Assembly: GCF_026460985.1 (NCBI RefSeq)
Contig: NZ_JAPKNM010000079.1
Coordinates: forward strand, 1 to 47,784
DNA length: 47,784 bases
Source of the DNA: Sphingomonas sp.
GTDB lineage: Bacteria > Pseudomonadota > Alphaproteobacteria > Sphingomonadales > Sphingomonadaceae
Reading direction: 5' to 3'
The notes beneath the pieces were generated by a model. The model made no database searches and was not told the DNA's origin. It worked only from the letters and a program-made list of their open reading frames with translations. This document shows, piece by piece, positions 32,936 through 41,324 of this stretch. A program made the position numbers and the translations under genes. The first letter of the stretch is position 1. Every line of letters begins with the position of its first letter.

Positions 32936-33214
32936 ATGACTGACGACCTACGATCCCTGTTTTGCTTACGCGACCCAGTGGCGGAGGCCGTCAAAAGCCG
33001 CCCGCAGGTCATCATCGCGCTACGGCAGTACCATCGATACGGCGCTCTGGCAGCAGCTGGTGCGCGTAACCCATTGGACGCCGAGGATATGGAGACGCAA
33101 GCGCGCCTCAAGTCCAAGGCAGCAGGTGGGCGCGCCGACATCATTTTCGATGATTTCGCAGGCTTGCTCGAGCGGCTGCGCATCGAGGCGCCACCACTGG
33201 CTCGTCACGGCTAG
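32936..33214 (+). CDS. hypothetical protein upstream of vsr (92 aa)
   Basis: The frame encodes MTDDLRSLFCLRDPVAEAVK at its start and has a helical, charged C-terminal half. AGGA lies about 7 bases before the ATG, and the stop lies 14 bases before the vsr start, so the two are probably co-transcribed. I recognise no domain. Being next to a restriction-modification set it may be a small accessory component. Confidence 0.5.
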   Translation: MTDDLRSLFCLRDPVAEAVKSRPQVIIALRQYHRYGALAAAGARNPLDAEDMETQARLKSKAAGGRADIIFDDFAGLLERLRIEAPPLARHG

Positions 33215-33227
33215 GGGCCGGCGCGAG

Positions 33228-33650
33228 ATGGCAGATCGCCTCGATCGGGAAGCGCGCAGCGATCATATGCGTCGCATCAGGAAGGTTGATACCAAGCCCG
33301 AAATCGTGGTGCGACAGGTCGCGCATGCGCTGGGATACCGCTTCCGGCTCCATCGCCGCGACCTGCCCGGCACGCCCGATCTGGTCTTTCCCCGCCACAG
33401 AAAGGTCGTGCAGGTGCATGGCTGCTTCTGGCACCAGCACGAAGGCTGCCGGCTCAAGCGCCAACCCAAGACGCGGCCCGACTATTGGCTGCCGAAGCTC
33501 GCGCGCAACATGGCTCGGGATGTCGAGACGTGCGATCGACTAGCGGCGCTGGGCTGGGAGACGTTGGTGATCTGGGAATGCGAGACGCGTGACCGTGAAG
33601 GGGTCGCCGAGCGCCTCACGCGCTTCCTTCAGCCGCCCCGGGTATGCTGA
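33228..33650 (+). CDS. vsr: Vsr very short patch repair endonuclease
   Basis: This 140-residue protein has the Vsr order: MADRLDREARSDHMRRIR, then TKPEIVVRQVAHALGYRFRL, a PGTPDLVFPRHRKVVQVHGC block with the catalytic Asp, and CFWHQHEGCR with zinc-site Cys and His. Vsr nicks next to T:G mismatches left by deamination of 5-methylcytosine. That fits the neighbouring cytosine methyltransferase. The ATG at 33228 begins the conserved part; the frame is open further upstream only by chance. It ends 35 bases inside the convergent restriction gene. Confidence 0.95.
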   Translation: MADRLDREARSDHMRRIRKVDTKPEIVVRQVAHALGYRFRLHRRDLPGTPDLVFPRHRKVVQVHGCFWHQHEGCRLKRQPKTRPDYWLPKLARNMARDVETCDRLAALGWETLVIWECETRDREGVAERLTRFLQPPRVC

Positions 33651-34728
33651 TCAGCGAGCCCCAAAGTGTGAGCGCCTCCTCAGTCACCTCAAGTTCGATC
33701 AAGCGCTGCTCGATCCGTCCGGGCAGCTCTGAGGCGCCATCGAGGGTGGGCAGCGGTCCCCAATGAAGCGCTTGGCCGACCAGCGTCGCCCAATCGCTGC
33801 ACACGCTGAGCGAGACGCCGCGTTCCGCAGCCCATGCGCGCGCCTCGTCGAGTAGGCTCATCGAAGGGCTGGGCGCGATCGCGACCATCACCGCCTCGTC
33901 GACCTCTCCGCCAATGCATTTGTTGACCAGCAAGTAGAGATCCTCGCGACTCACCGCCTTGTCACGCACCTCGAAAACACGCTCCCAGCCTTCACCATCC
34001 CGACGCCTGACATTGACGTCCGCCGGAATTGTGCGGGAAGGATCATTGATTCGCCGGGCGTCCACGCGATCAGCGCCGGCGAACACATCCATCAGCCCGG
34101 CGACCACGGCTTGCGCGCGCCGGCCACCTTCGGACGAAGCGGAGACGAGCGCGTCGATGCTTCGCACTAGCGTGTCGATGCTGATTGCAACCCGATCGGA
34201 GACCGAACGGGAATATCGGGTGCCATGGCGCCGGCGCACCTCGATGTACGCGCGCAGGGCCTGACGCGCCTGTTCCTCGGTCGCCCCCTCGAGCCGATCC
34301 AGGATGTCGCAAAGCAGATTAAGCACGCCCTGCACGGTACTGCGCACCGTCGCAGCGCGCGTGAGCCGGTCGATTCCGACATAGGGCTGATTGTTTAGCG
34401 GCTCGCGGCCGGTGACCCCGAGGCTGATATCCAGCTCTGGCGCGTTCGGCACGAGCACGCCGTGGCATAGGCCGCGCGCAGAGTAGGTGTTCTCGCCGCC
34501 TCGCTTTTTTACCGAGAAGACGTCGATGGTCGGCACGGTGCATTTCGCGAGGATCGCGGTGCCCAGGAAGGCGATATGTGTCAGACTCTTGCCGGCGGCC
34601 GCCTCCGACAGCGCCTCGATCGGCTTGACCCAGCTTTGATCGACATAGCCGGCGGCGGCCTTCGCGGCCTCCTCGTACAGAATGCCACGCGCCAGCCTAT
34701 AGTCCATCCCCGCCTGCGCCTTGCTCAC
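33616..34728 (-). CDS. SacI-like type II restriction endonuclease
   Basis: This 370-residue protein has stretches such as GKSLTHIAFLGTAILAKCT, GGENTYSARGLCHGVLVP and TGREPLNNQPYV, which I associate with the SacI family of restriction enzymes (recognition GAGCTC); this is from memory and moderately sure. The start is a GTG overlapping the HTH gene stop by 4 bases, so regulator and nuclease are co-transcribed. It is divergent from a cytosine-C5 methyltransferase. Its 3' end overlaps the convergent vsr gene by 35 bases. Confidence 0.65.
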   Translation of the reverse strand: MSKAQAGMDYRLARGILYEEAAKAAAGYVDQSWVKPIEALSEAAAGKSLTHIAFLGTAILAKCTVPTIDVFSVKKRGGENTYSARGLCHGVLVPNAPELDISLGVTGREPLNNQPYVGIDRLTRAATVRSTVQGVLNLLCDILDRLEGATEEQARQALRAYIEVRRRHGTRYSRSVSDRVAISIDTLVRSIDALVSASSEGGRRAQAVVAGLMDVFAGADRVDARRINDPSRTIPADVNVRRRDGEGWERVFEVRDKAVSREDLYLLVNKCIGGEVDEAVMVAIAPSPSMSLLDEARAWAAERGVSLSVCSDWATLVGQALHWGPLPTLDGASELPGRIEQRLIELEVTEEALTLWGSLISIPGAAEGSA

Positions 34729-34958
34729 GCGACACTCTTGACGGCGCGCTCGAGCTCGAGCAGCTCGCCTGGCTCGCAGCCGAGCGCGACACAGATCCGC
34801 TCGATCGTGGCAAGGGTGGCGTTGTAGCCTGGGCGTGTGGCAAGAGACTCTAGGCTGGCGCGTGAGACGCCGGCCTCGACTGCGAGAAGCGCATAAGTCA
34901 TCGGCTCGCCGGTGCGGCGACGATAGGCCTCCATCTGCTCTTTAAGCCTCACCCGCAT
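34725..34958 (-). CDS. HTH controller protein of the restriction system
   Basis: The 77-residue protein contains an XRE-type HTH: MTYALLAVEAGVSRASLESL and ATIERICVALGCEPGELLEL. It lies upstream of the restriction gene, overlapping its GTG start, and its own ATG at 34958 lies next to a perfect palindrome. This is the layout of C (controller) proteins, which delay restriction until the methyltransferase is established. A TTG at 34973 is a possible longer start, but it would lie inside the palindrome. Confidence 0.85.
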   Translation of the reverse strand: MRVRLKEQMEAYRRRTGEPMTYALLAVEAGVSRASLESLATRPGYNATLATIERICVALGCEPGELLELERAVKSVA

Positions 34959-34961
34959 ATC

Positions 34962-34978
34962 TTGTATTGACAATACAA
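34962..34978. promoter_or_regulatory. perfect palindromic operator between controller and methyltransferase genes
   Basis: TTGTATTG-A-CAATACAA is a perfect 8+1+8 inverted repeat, three bases upstream of the controller ATG. It also contains TTGACA (34967-34972), a perfect -35 hexamer for transcription toward the methyltransferase, with GATAAG about 15 bases further as a weak -10. Binding of the controller here could repress both sides. Confidence 0.75.
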
Positions 34979-35032
34979 CCCCACCCGATAAGTGATTTGC
35001 ACGATAGCGACTTTTGTAGAAGAATCGACCGC

Positions 35033-36250
35033 GTGAAAGTCATCAGCCTGTTCACTGGCGTCGGCGGGCTCGATTTCGGGTTCGAGGCGGCCGGCTATGA
35101 GACCGCGGTCGCGCTCGAGATCGATGGCGCCTGCTGCCGTACCCTGCGCGCGAACCGCCCCTGGACGGTGATCGAGGACGATATTCACGACGTCACCACC
35201 GTCGATCTGCTCGCTAAGGCGGGGCTATCGGTTGCCGAGGCCGATGTACTGATCGGCGGTCCGCCGTGCCAGCCTTTCTCCAAGTCGGGTTATTGGGCGA
35301 CCGGCGACTCCAAACGACTGAAGGATGAGCGCGCGGACACGCTTTCGGCGTATCTGCGAGTCCTCGAGGAAGCGCAGCCAAAAGCCTTCCTGCTCGAGAA
35401 TGTCTACGGCCTCGCCTATCGCGGCAAAGACGAGGGGCTCAATCGCATCCTCAAGGGGATCGAGGCGATCAATCGCCGCACCGGGCTCAACTACAAACCG
35501 CGCTGGCAGGTGCTGAACGCCGCCAGCTATGGCGTGCCGCAGCTGCGTGAGCGCGTGATCATCATCGCGAGCCGCGACGGCACTGAATTTGAATTCCCGA
35601 AAGCAGGCTTCGGGCCGCCGGAAGCGCTTGAGCCTGGGCAGCAGCCCTATCGCACAACGTGGGACGCGCTCGGCGACTTGCCGGCCCAGCCTAATGAGCC
35701 CGACCTCGAGATGGGCGGAAAATGGGCGGACCTGCTTCCCTCGATTCCCGAGGGACAGAACTATCTCTGGCACACCCGGCGCGGCGGAGGCCTACCACTA
35801 TTCGGCTGGCGCACGCGCTATTGGAACTTCCTGCTCAAGCTGGCCAAGGACCGACCGTCTTGGACGATCCAGGCGCAGCCCGGCTCTGCGACCGGCCCGT
35901 TCCACTGGACGAGCCGTAAGCTTTCGTCGCGTGAACTCGCGCGCCTGCAGACCTTTCCCGAGGGCTTGACCTTTCCGGTCAGCCGCAACGAGGTGCAACG
36001 GTTGGCAGGCAATGCGGTGCCGTCGCTGCTGGCCGAGGTGCTTGCCCGCGAGATTGCCGTACAGCTGCTCGACCGTGGGCCTTATGCCGCCCCGCCTAAA
36101 CTGCTGCCCGCCCCGCGGAAGCGCCGTCCCGGCCCGGAGCCGGTCATCCCTGTCTCGCGGCCATACCTCGCCCTGATCGACGACCACGCCGATCATCCTG
36201 GCACTGGGCTCGGCCGCGGCGCGCAGCAGCGCACGACGCGCGCCGCCTAG
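35033..36250 (+). CDS. DNA cytosine-C5 methyltransferase
   Basis: This 405-residue enzyme has all main m5C motifs in order: FTGVGGLDFGF (I), GGPPCQPFS (IV, catalytic Cys), ENVYGL (VI), QLRERV (VIII), the variable region, LQTFPEG (IX) and GNAVP (X). It protects the host from the divergent SacI-like nuclease; if that assignment holds the site would be GAGCTC. The GTG at 35033 starts the conserved part (VKVISLFTG); TTG starts upstream would add a non-conserved extension across the operator. The C-terminal 50 residues are proline- and arginine-rich. Confidence 0.93.
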   Translation: MKVISLFTGVGGLDFGFEAAGYETAVALEIDGACCRTLRANRPWTVIEDDIHDVTTVDLLAKAGLSVAEADVLIGGPPCQPFSKSGYWATGDSKRLKDERADTLSAYLRVLEEAQPKAFLLENVYGLAYRGKDEGLNRILKGIEAINRRTGLNYKPRWQVLNAASYGVPQLRERVIIIASRDGTEFEFPKAGFGPPEALEPGQQPYRTTWDALGDLPAQPNEPDLEMGGKWADLLPSIPEGQNYLWHTRRGGGLPLFGWRTRYWNFLLKLAKDRPSWTIQAQPGSATGPFHWTSRKLSSRELARLQTFPEGLTFPVSRNEVQRLAGNAVPSLLAEVLAREIAVQLLDRGPYAAPPKLLPAPRKRRPGPEPVIPVSRPYLALIDDHADHPGTGLGRGAQQRTTRAA

Positions 36251-36284
36251 CTGTGCAATGCGCCAGTAGATCGATGTCCGGCCT

Positions 36285-37526
36285 CTATTTCCTGGCCCGA
36301 TCTCTACAGGGTGAGGAAGTCCATGCGGGATCCTTCCCCTCGGGTCCATCGCGCAACAAGTCGAGATAGTCGCTCCACCACTGGTGCATCGCCACCCTTT
36401 CCTCCCAATAAGTGCCGCGATTATAAGTACCGCGCACCGCATCCTTGTCCGCATGTGCCAGCGACCGCTCGATCGCGTCGGGGCTCCACTTGCCGCTCTC
36501 GTTCAGAAGGGTGGAAGCGGTGGTCCGCAGTCCATGTGCCGTCACCTCTCCAACTGCGTAGCCCATGCGACGGAAAGCTTGATTGACGGTGTTCTCGCTA
36601 AGCGGTCGCCGCGACGTGTGGAACGCCGGAAAGATATAGCCGTCCGGGCCTGTCAGCTCATGCAGCTCCAACAGGTACGCCTTCACCTGTCGTGACAAGG
36701 GAATGGAATGCGGTCGCCGCATCTTCATTCTGGTGGCAGGGATTCGCCAGACAGAGTTGTCGAACTCAATCTCGGGCCATAGCGCCTGCCGGATCTCGCC
36801 CGGCCGGGCCATCACGTGCGGTGATATCTGGCAGGCAAGGCGTGTGATGCGATGGCCGGGATAAGCTTCGATCGCGCGCAACAGTTCCCCGAACGCTGCG
36901 GGCTCGAGGATCGCCGCGTGGTGCGTAGTTTTGGGTGTGATTAACGCGCCACGGAGCAGCGAGGTCGGATCGCTTTCAGCTCGACCGGTGGCCACGCCAT
37001 AGCGAAACACGCGGCCGGCAAAGGATCTGCAACGGCGGGCGGTCTCGAGCTTACCTTTCGCCTCAAGTCGCTTCAGTGCAGCGAGAATGTCGATCGGCTT
37101 TAAATCAGTAAGTGGCTGACCGCATAACGGACGCAGCTGTTCGAGGAGCCAACCGGCCTTGGCCGTTGTCGTATCCGCGCGCCCTTCGGCGACCATCTTG
37201 CCGATATATTCTCGGGCCACGTCGCCGAAGGTGTTCGCCGCTTTGTAGTGGGCCAGCAGCTTCGCGCGCTTGCGTTCGGCCAGCGGATCGACGCCATCCC
37301 GCAACTTCTGCCGGGCCTCGTCGCGCTTCTCCCGGGCCTCCGCTAGGGTAACCTCGGGGTACCGGCCAAACGCCAGGCGCTTGTCCTTGCCGAGGTATCC
37401 GTATTTGAAGCGCCAGAGCTTTGATCCGCTCGGATGCACCTCGATATAGAGGCCTCGCTCGTCAGCCTTCTTGTAGATACGATCCTTCGGCTGGAGGGCG
37501 CGGATTTCCAGATCTTTCAAAGCCAT
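36285..37526 (-). CDS. P4-type tyrosine integrase of the element
   Basis: This 413-residue protein has an N-terminal arm-binding domain (IYKKADERGLYIEVHPSG, then KLWRFKYGYLGKDKRLAFG). The catalytic domain has Arg in MARPGEIR, His-x-x-Arg in AHGLRTTAS, His in SLAHADKD and Tyr in GTYNRG. The ATG at 37526 has GGGAG about 8 bases upstream. It lies 227 bases from tRNA-Leu on the same strand, as is usual for elements that integrate in the 3' end of a tRNA. It would recombine the 18-25 bp repeats. AlpA may control its expression or act as excisionase. Confidence 0.95.
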   Translation of the reverse strand: MALKDLEIRALQPKDRIYKKADERGLYIEVHPSGSKLWRFKYGYLGKDKRLAFGRYPEVTLAEAREKRDEARQKLRDGVDPLAERKRAKLLAHYKAANTFGDVAREYIGKMVAEGRADTTTAKAGWLLEQLRPLCGQPLTDLKPIDILAALKRLEAKGKLETARRCRSFAGRVFRYGVATGRAESDPTSLLRGALITPKTTHHAAILEPAAFGELLRAIEAYPGHRITRLACQISPHVMARPGEIRQALWPEIEFDNSVWRIPATRMKMRRPHSIPLSRQVKAYLLELHELTGPDGYIFPAFHTSRRPLSENTVNQAFRRMGYAVGEVTAHGLRTTASTLLNESGKWSPDAIERSLAHADKDAVRGTYNRGTYWEERVAMHQWWSDYLDLLRDGPEGKDPAWTSSPCRDRARK

Positions 37527-37584
37527 ATGCCAAACTCCCGATTTGATCGGTTCTGTTCGGATGGCGCCCACCTTTCCGGTCGAT

Positions 37585-37649
37585 ATGGCCCACCGGGCCA
37601 TCATTTTTCCGGGGCCATTTTATGCCCCGACCGTGGCCCATATGGCCCC
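37585..37649. repeat. cluster of TGGCCC/GGGCCA repeats by the integrase
   Basis: Five copies of ATGGCCC or its complement lie in 65 bp, some as inverted pairs (37585-37591 with 37595-37601; 37634-37640 with 37642-37648). They lie between the integrase start and the tRNA att site, where arm-type integrase or AlpA sites would be expected. Confidence 0.5.
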
Positions 37650-37750
37650 GGGATCGACTGGAACCTGCTCGGACATTTTCGCACAAAACCAAGCAAAATT
37701 GGCAGATTTCTGCCGTTTTTGTCGATGTGCTGGGATGCCCTGAGACAGGG

Positions 37751-37775
37751 AAATGGTGCCCAGAAGAGGACTCGA
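37751..37775. repeat. attR: direct repeat in the tRNA-Leu 3' end
   Basis: AAATGGTGCCCAGAAGAG (37751-37768) is identical to 6838-6855, and the following G then ACTCGA match except for the first base. It overlaps the 3' end of the intact tRNA gene, showing that integration restores the tRNA. Confidence 0.88.
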
Positions 37776-37840
37776 ACCTCCACGGCCTTGCGACCGCCAG
37801 CACCTGAAGCTGGTGCGTCTACCAATTCCGCCATCTGGGC
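37754..37840 (-). tRNA. tRNA-Leu(CAG)
   Basis: On the minus strand the gene reads GCCCAGATGGCGGAATTGGT at its 5' end. The anticodon stem CCAGC/GCTGG carries loop TTCAGGT (anticodon CAG). A long class II variable arm and a T-arm GAGG-TTCGAGT-CCTC follow, then the acceptor strand TCTGGGC, discriminator A and encoded CCA at 37756-37754. The 87-base length and long variable arm are typical of tRNA-Leu. It is the attachment site of the island; its 3' end is duplicated at 6838. Confidence 0.95.
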
Positions 37841-37980
37841 ACGGGGTAGGCGGCGCGCTCTAGGGGAGGGGCGGGGGGCTGTCAACAGGCCATGCCGGGC
37901 GAAATCAGCGGCGTGCGGCGCTTGCCGTTTGGCCGGCCGCGCGGCATGGGAGCGGCTCGCACGAAGCTGAAGAGGCAGGG

Positions 37981-38916
37981 ATGAAGGACAGGCTGGTAAC
38001 GCTGATCGGCGGCGGCGGATTTCTGGGGCGCTATGTCGCGCAGGAACTCTATCGCGCCGGCGCACGGGTCCGCGTGGCGCAGAAGCGGCCGCGCGACGCC
38101 TGGTTCCTGAAACCCCTGGGCGGGCTCGGCCAGACCCAGTTCGCCGCGGCCGACGTGACCAGGCCCGACACGGTCGCCCGCGCGATCGAAGGGTCGGATC
38201 TCGTCGTCAATCTCGCCGGCACCTTCGGCAGCGCCATGCAGGCCGTGCATGTCGCAGGCGCGCGCAACGTCGCGGAAGCCGCGCGGCAGGCCGGCGCTAC
38301 GGCGCTGGTGCACATCTCCGCGCTCGGCGCCGATCCCGATTCGCCCTCGGCCTATGGCCGCTCCAAGGCGCAGGGCGAGCAGGCGGTGCGCGAAGCCTTC
38401 CCCGATGCGACGATCCTGCGCCCCTCGATCCTGTTCGGCCGCGAGGACGCCTTCGTGAACCGGTTTGCCGGGCTGATCGCACGCGCGCCGGCGGTGCCGG
38501 TGCTGCGCGCCGGGGCCAGGTTCCAGCCGGCCTATGTCGCCGACGTCGCCCAGGCGGTGGCGAAGGCGCTGGACAATCCCGCGGCGCATGGCGGGCGCAT
38601 CTACGAATTGGGCGGCCCCGACGTGGCGACGATGGGCGAACTCCACCGCTGGATCGCCGAAACGATCGGGCGCGACGCGCATTTCGTCGAACTTCCCGAC
38701 GCGCTGGGCAGCCTGATCGCGATGTTCGGAATGCTGCCCGGTGCGCCGATCACGCGCGACCAGTGGCGCATGCTCCAGAGCGACAATGTCGTATCGCCGG
38801 TCGCCGAGGGTTTCGCGCGCGTCGGCGTGACGCCGACGCCGCTCGCCGCCGTGGCACCCGCCTGGCTGGTCCGCTTCCGCCGCCACGGCCGCTTCGGCGA
38901 ATTCGGCGCCGCCTAA
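37981..38916 (+). CDS. NDUFA9-like NAD(P)-binding protein (atypical SDR)
   Basis: This 311-residue protein has a Rossmann motif GGGGFLGRYV near the N-terminus, a SAYGRSKAQGE segment (YxxxK-like) and the PSILFGREDAFVNRF stretch of the complex I NDUFA9-type atypical SDR group. These proteins act in ubiquinone-related or complex I assembly roles; the exact function in bacteria is unsettled. It follows tRNA-Leu on the other strand and precedes uppP with 50 bases between, so the two are probably one operon. Confidence 0.9.
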   Translation: MKDRLVTLIGGGGFLGRYVAQELYRAGARVRVAQKRPRDAWFLKPLGGLGQTQFAAADVTRPDTVARAIEGSDLVVNLAGTFGSAMQAVHVAGARNVAEAARQAGATALVHISALGADPDSPSAYGRSKAQGEQAVREAFPDATILRPSILFGREDAFVNRFAGLIARAPAVPVLRAGARFQPAYVADVAQAVAKALDNPAAHGGRIYELGGPDVATMGELHRWIAETIGRDAHFVELPDALGSLIAMFGMLPGAPITRDQWRMLQSDNVVSPVAEGFARVGVTPTPLAAVAPAWLVRFRRHGRFGEFGAA

Positions 38917-38966
38917 AAGACCGCCGGCACCGGGCCGGCCGCACGTGATCGAGGGCCCCTCTCCCC

Positions 38967-39767
38967 ATGACCGAACTTCTCGTCGCGATCCTGCTCGGCA
39001 TCGTCGAAGGCGTCACCGAATTCCTGCCGGTCTCCTCGACCGGGCATCTGATCCTCGCGAGCGAGCTGATGGGCTATGACGCGGCAGAGTGGGCGGTGTT
39101 CAACATCGCGATCCAGCCCGGCGCGATCCTCGCGATCGTCGTGCTCTACTGGCGGACCTTCCTCGCGGTGGCCAAGGGGCTGCTGCGCTGGGAACCGACC
39201 TCGGTGGCATTCGTCCGCAACCTGCTGATCGCCTTCTTCCCCGCAGTGGTGCTCGGGCTGGTCTTCGGCGACCAGATCGAGGCGCTGCTCGAAAATGCCG
39301 TGGTCGTCGCCTGGGCGCTGATCGCGGGCGGCGTCGCGATCCTGGTGATCGAGCGGCTGGTGCGCACCCAGAACGTGCTCGGCATCGCCGGGGTCTCGAC
39401 GATGCAGTCGACCAAGATCGGGCTGGTCCAGTGCCTGGCGATGATCCCGGGCGTGAGCCGCTCGGGAGCGACGATCATGGGCGCGATGGCGCTGGGCATC
39501 GATCGCCGCACCGCTGCCGACTTCAGCTTCTTCCTCGCGCTGCCGACGCTGACCGGCGCCACGGCGCTCCAACTCTACAAGCATCGCGACGCGATCACCG
39601 CGGACAGCCTGGGCCTGATCGCAGTCGGCTTCGTCGTGGCCTTCGTGGTGGCGCTGGCGGTGGTCAAGGCGTTCCTCGCCGTGGTCACGCGGCACGGATT
39701 CGCGCCCTTCGCCTGGTACCGAATCGCCGCCGGAATCGCGGCCCTGTTCTGGCTTTCCGCCCGATAA
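38967..39767 (+). CDS. uppP: UppP, undecaprenyl-diphosphatase
   Basis: This 266-residue integral membrane protein has both catalytic signatures: EGVTEFLPVSSTGHL (residues 11-25) and PGVSRSGATI in the middle. Hydrophobic segments cover the whole length. It recycles the lipid carrier undecaprenyl diphosphate for peptidoglycan synthesis and confers bacitracin resistance when overproduced. Length and motifs are normal. No strong ribosome binding site is visible before the ATG at 38967. Confidence 0.97.
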   Translation: MTELLVAILLGIVEGVTEFLPVSSTGHLILASELMGYDAAEWAVFNIAIQPGAILAIVVLYWRTFLAVAKGLLRWEPTSVAFVRNLLIAFFPAVVLGLVFGDQIEALLENAVVVAWALIAGGVAILVIERLVRTQNVLGIAGVSTMQSTKIGLVQCLAMIPGVSRSGATIMGAMALGIDRRTAADFSFFLALPTLTGATALQLYKHRDAITADSLGLIAVGFVVAFVVALAVVKAFLAVVTRHGFAPFAWYRIAAGIAALFWLSAR

Positions 39768-39890
39768 GTCCGCATCGGCCATTATTTTCGCGCAACAATG
39801 TTCCAAAATCGCACTTAGCCGCCCTTGAATCGTTAAATAGGGCAGTAATACTGCCTTTTAATCCGGGCCTCCCTCCCGTAGGGGGCCCGC

Positions 39891-41324
39891 ATGGCAGACG
39901 ATGCGATGCTCAAATTCGTGGCGCGCGGGCAGGAATATCCCGCCAAGCGCGAGGCAGAACTCCGTGCGGAGGATTTCCGCGAGATCGCGGAGCGATACGC
40001 CGTGCCCGAGGCCGAGGCGCAGGCCGGGCGCTGCTCGCAATGCGGCGTGCCTTATTGCTCGGTGCACTGCCCGCTGCACAACCACATCCCCGACTGGCTG
40101 CGGCTCACGGCGGAGGGCCGGCTGCGCGAAGCGTACGAGCTGTCGAACAGCACCTCGACCATGCCCGAGATCTGCGGCCGCATCTGCCCGCAGGACCGGC
40201 TGTGCGAAGGCAATTGCGTGATCGAGTTCTCCGGGCACGGCGCGGTGACGATCGGCTCGGTCGAGAAGTTCATCACCGACAAGGCGTGGGAAGAAGGCTG
40301 GGTCGAGCCGGTCCGCGTCGGGCCGGCGCGCGGCCAGTCGGTCGGGATCATCGGCGCGGGCCCCGCGGGGCTCAGCGCCGCCGAATATCTGCGCGAGCTG
40401 GGCTATGACGTGCACGTCTACGACCGCCACGACCGCGCCGGCGGGCTGCTGACCTACGGCATCCCCGGGTTCAAGCTCGAGAAGCACGTCGTGATGCGCC
40501 GGATCGAGCGGCTCGCCGAGGCGGGCATCGTCTTCCACACCAGCTTCGAGGTCGGCCGCGACGCGAGCATCGACGAATTGCGCGCCAAGCACGACACGAT
40601 GCTGATCGCCACCGGCGTCTACAAGGCGCGCGGGATCAAGGCGCCGGGCGTCGGCGCCGAAGGCGTGGTCGAGGCGCTCGACTATCTGACCGCGTCGAAC
40701 CGCAAGGGCTTCGGCGACTCGGTCCCCGCCTATGACGACGGCAGCCTCAACGCCGACGGCAAGCATGTCGTGGTGATCGGCGGCGGCGACACCGCGATGG
40801 ACTGCGTGCGCACCGCGATCCGCCAGGGCGCCGCGTCGGTGAAGTGCCTCTACCGCCGCGACCGCGCCAACATGCCGGGCTCGCAGCGCGAGGTCGCCAA
40901 TGCCGAGGAGGAAGGCGTGGAGTTCGTCTGGCTCTCGGCTCCGGAAGCGTTCGACGGCAGCGACAAGGTGACCGGCGTGCGCGCGACCAAGATGCGGCTC
41001 GGCGCGCCCGACGCCTCGGGCCGCCGCGCGCCCGAGGTCGATCCGGGCGGGGCGTTCCAGCTCCAGGCCGATCTGGTGATCAAGGCGCTCGGCTTCGAGG
41101 CCGAGGACCTGCCCAGGCTGTTCGGCACCGAGGGGCTCGGCGTCACGCGCTGGGGCACGCTGCGCACCGACGGCAAGTCGATGATGACCAGCCTCGACGG
41201 CGTGTTCGCCGCAGGCGACATCGTGCGCGGCGCGAGCCTGGTGGTCTGGGCGATCCGCGACGGCCGCGACGTGGCGGCGCACATGCATGCGTGGATGCGC
41301 GCCAAGGCGAAGGTCGCCGCATGA
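39891..41324 (+). CDS. gltD: GltD, glutamate synthase small subunit
   Basis: This 477-residue protein has N-terminal cysteines for 4Fe-4S clusters (CSQCGVPYCSVHCPL and CGRICPQDRLCEGNC), an FAD motif GAGPAGLSAAEYL and an NADPH motif GGGDTAMDC. The C-terminus holds the second FAD segment (GVFAAGDIVRGASLVVWAI). It transfers electrons from NADPH to GltB in nitrogen assimilation. It precedes a DUF2059 gene and gltB, overlapping the former by 4 bases (ATGA), so gltD leads the operon, the reverse of the common gltB-gltD order. Confidence 0.97.
   Translation: MADDAMLKFVARGQEYPAKREAELRAEDFREIAERYAVPEAEAQAGRCSQCGVPYCSVHCPLHNHIPDWLRLTAEGRLREAYELSNSTSTMPEICGRICPQDRLCEGNCVIEFSGHGAVTIGSVEKFITDKAWEEGWVEPVRVGPARGQSVGIIGAGPAGLSAAEYLRELGYDVHVYDRHDRAGGLLTYGIPGFKLEKHVVMRRIERLAEAGIVFHTSFEVGRDASIDELRAKHDTMLIATGVYKARGIKAPGVGAEGVVEALDYLTASNRKGFGDSVPAYDDGSLNADGKHVVVIGGGDTAMDCVRTAIRQGAASVKCLYRRDRANMPGSQREVANAEEEGVEFVWLSAPEAFDGSDKVTGVRATKMRLGAPDASGRRAPEVDPGGAFQLQADLVIKALGFEAEDLPRLFGTEGLGVTRWGTLRTDGKSMMTSLDGVFAAGDIVRGASLVVWAIRDGRDVAAHMHAWMRAKAKVAA

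Larger units (their letters stand above)
6838..37775. mobile_element. integrative mobilizable element in tRNA-Leu(CAG), defence cargo
   Basis: The element is about 30.9 kb and flanked by the tRNA-derived direct repeat. A tyrosine integrase lies next to the intact tRNA. A TraA relaxase, TraC/TraD-like proteins and an oriT-like site give mobilization ability. No VirB/Trb secretion genes are present, so a helper conjugation system would be needed. ParB-like and AlpA proteins are typical of such elements. The cargo includes Gabija, Shedu, a SacI-like restriction system and several less familiar modules. The rtc operon lies outside the element, to its left. Confidence 0.85.

Noticed and set aside
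6838..37775. Avoidance of GAGCTC inside the element as support for the SacI-like call
   Set aside because: GAGCTC occurs repeatedly (for example near 8160, 9181, 9691, 17106 and 23974), so there is no clear avoidance; with a protecting methyltransferase none is required.
6838..37775. Full conjugative element (ICE)
   Set aside because: A relaxase and accessory proteins are present, but no VirB/Trb channel or coupling-protein ATPase, so it is mobilizable at most.
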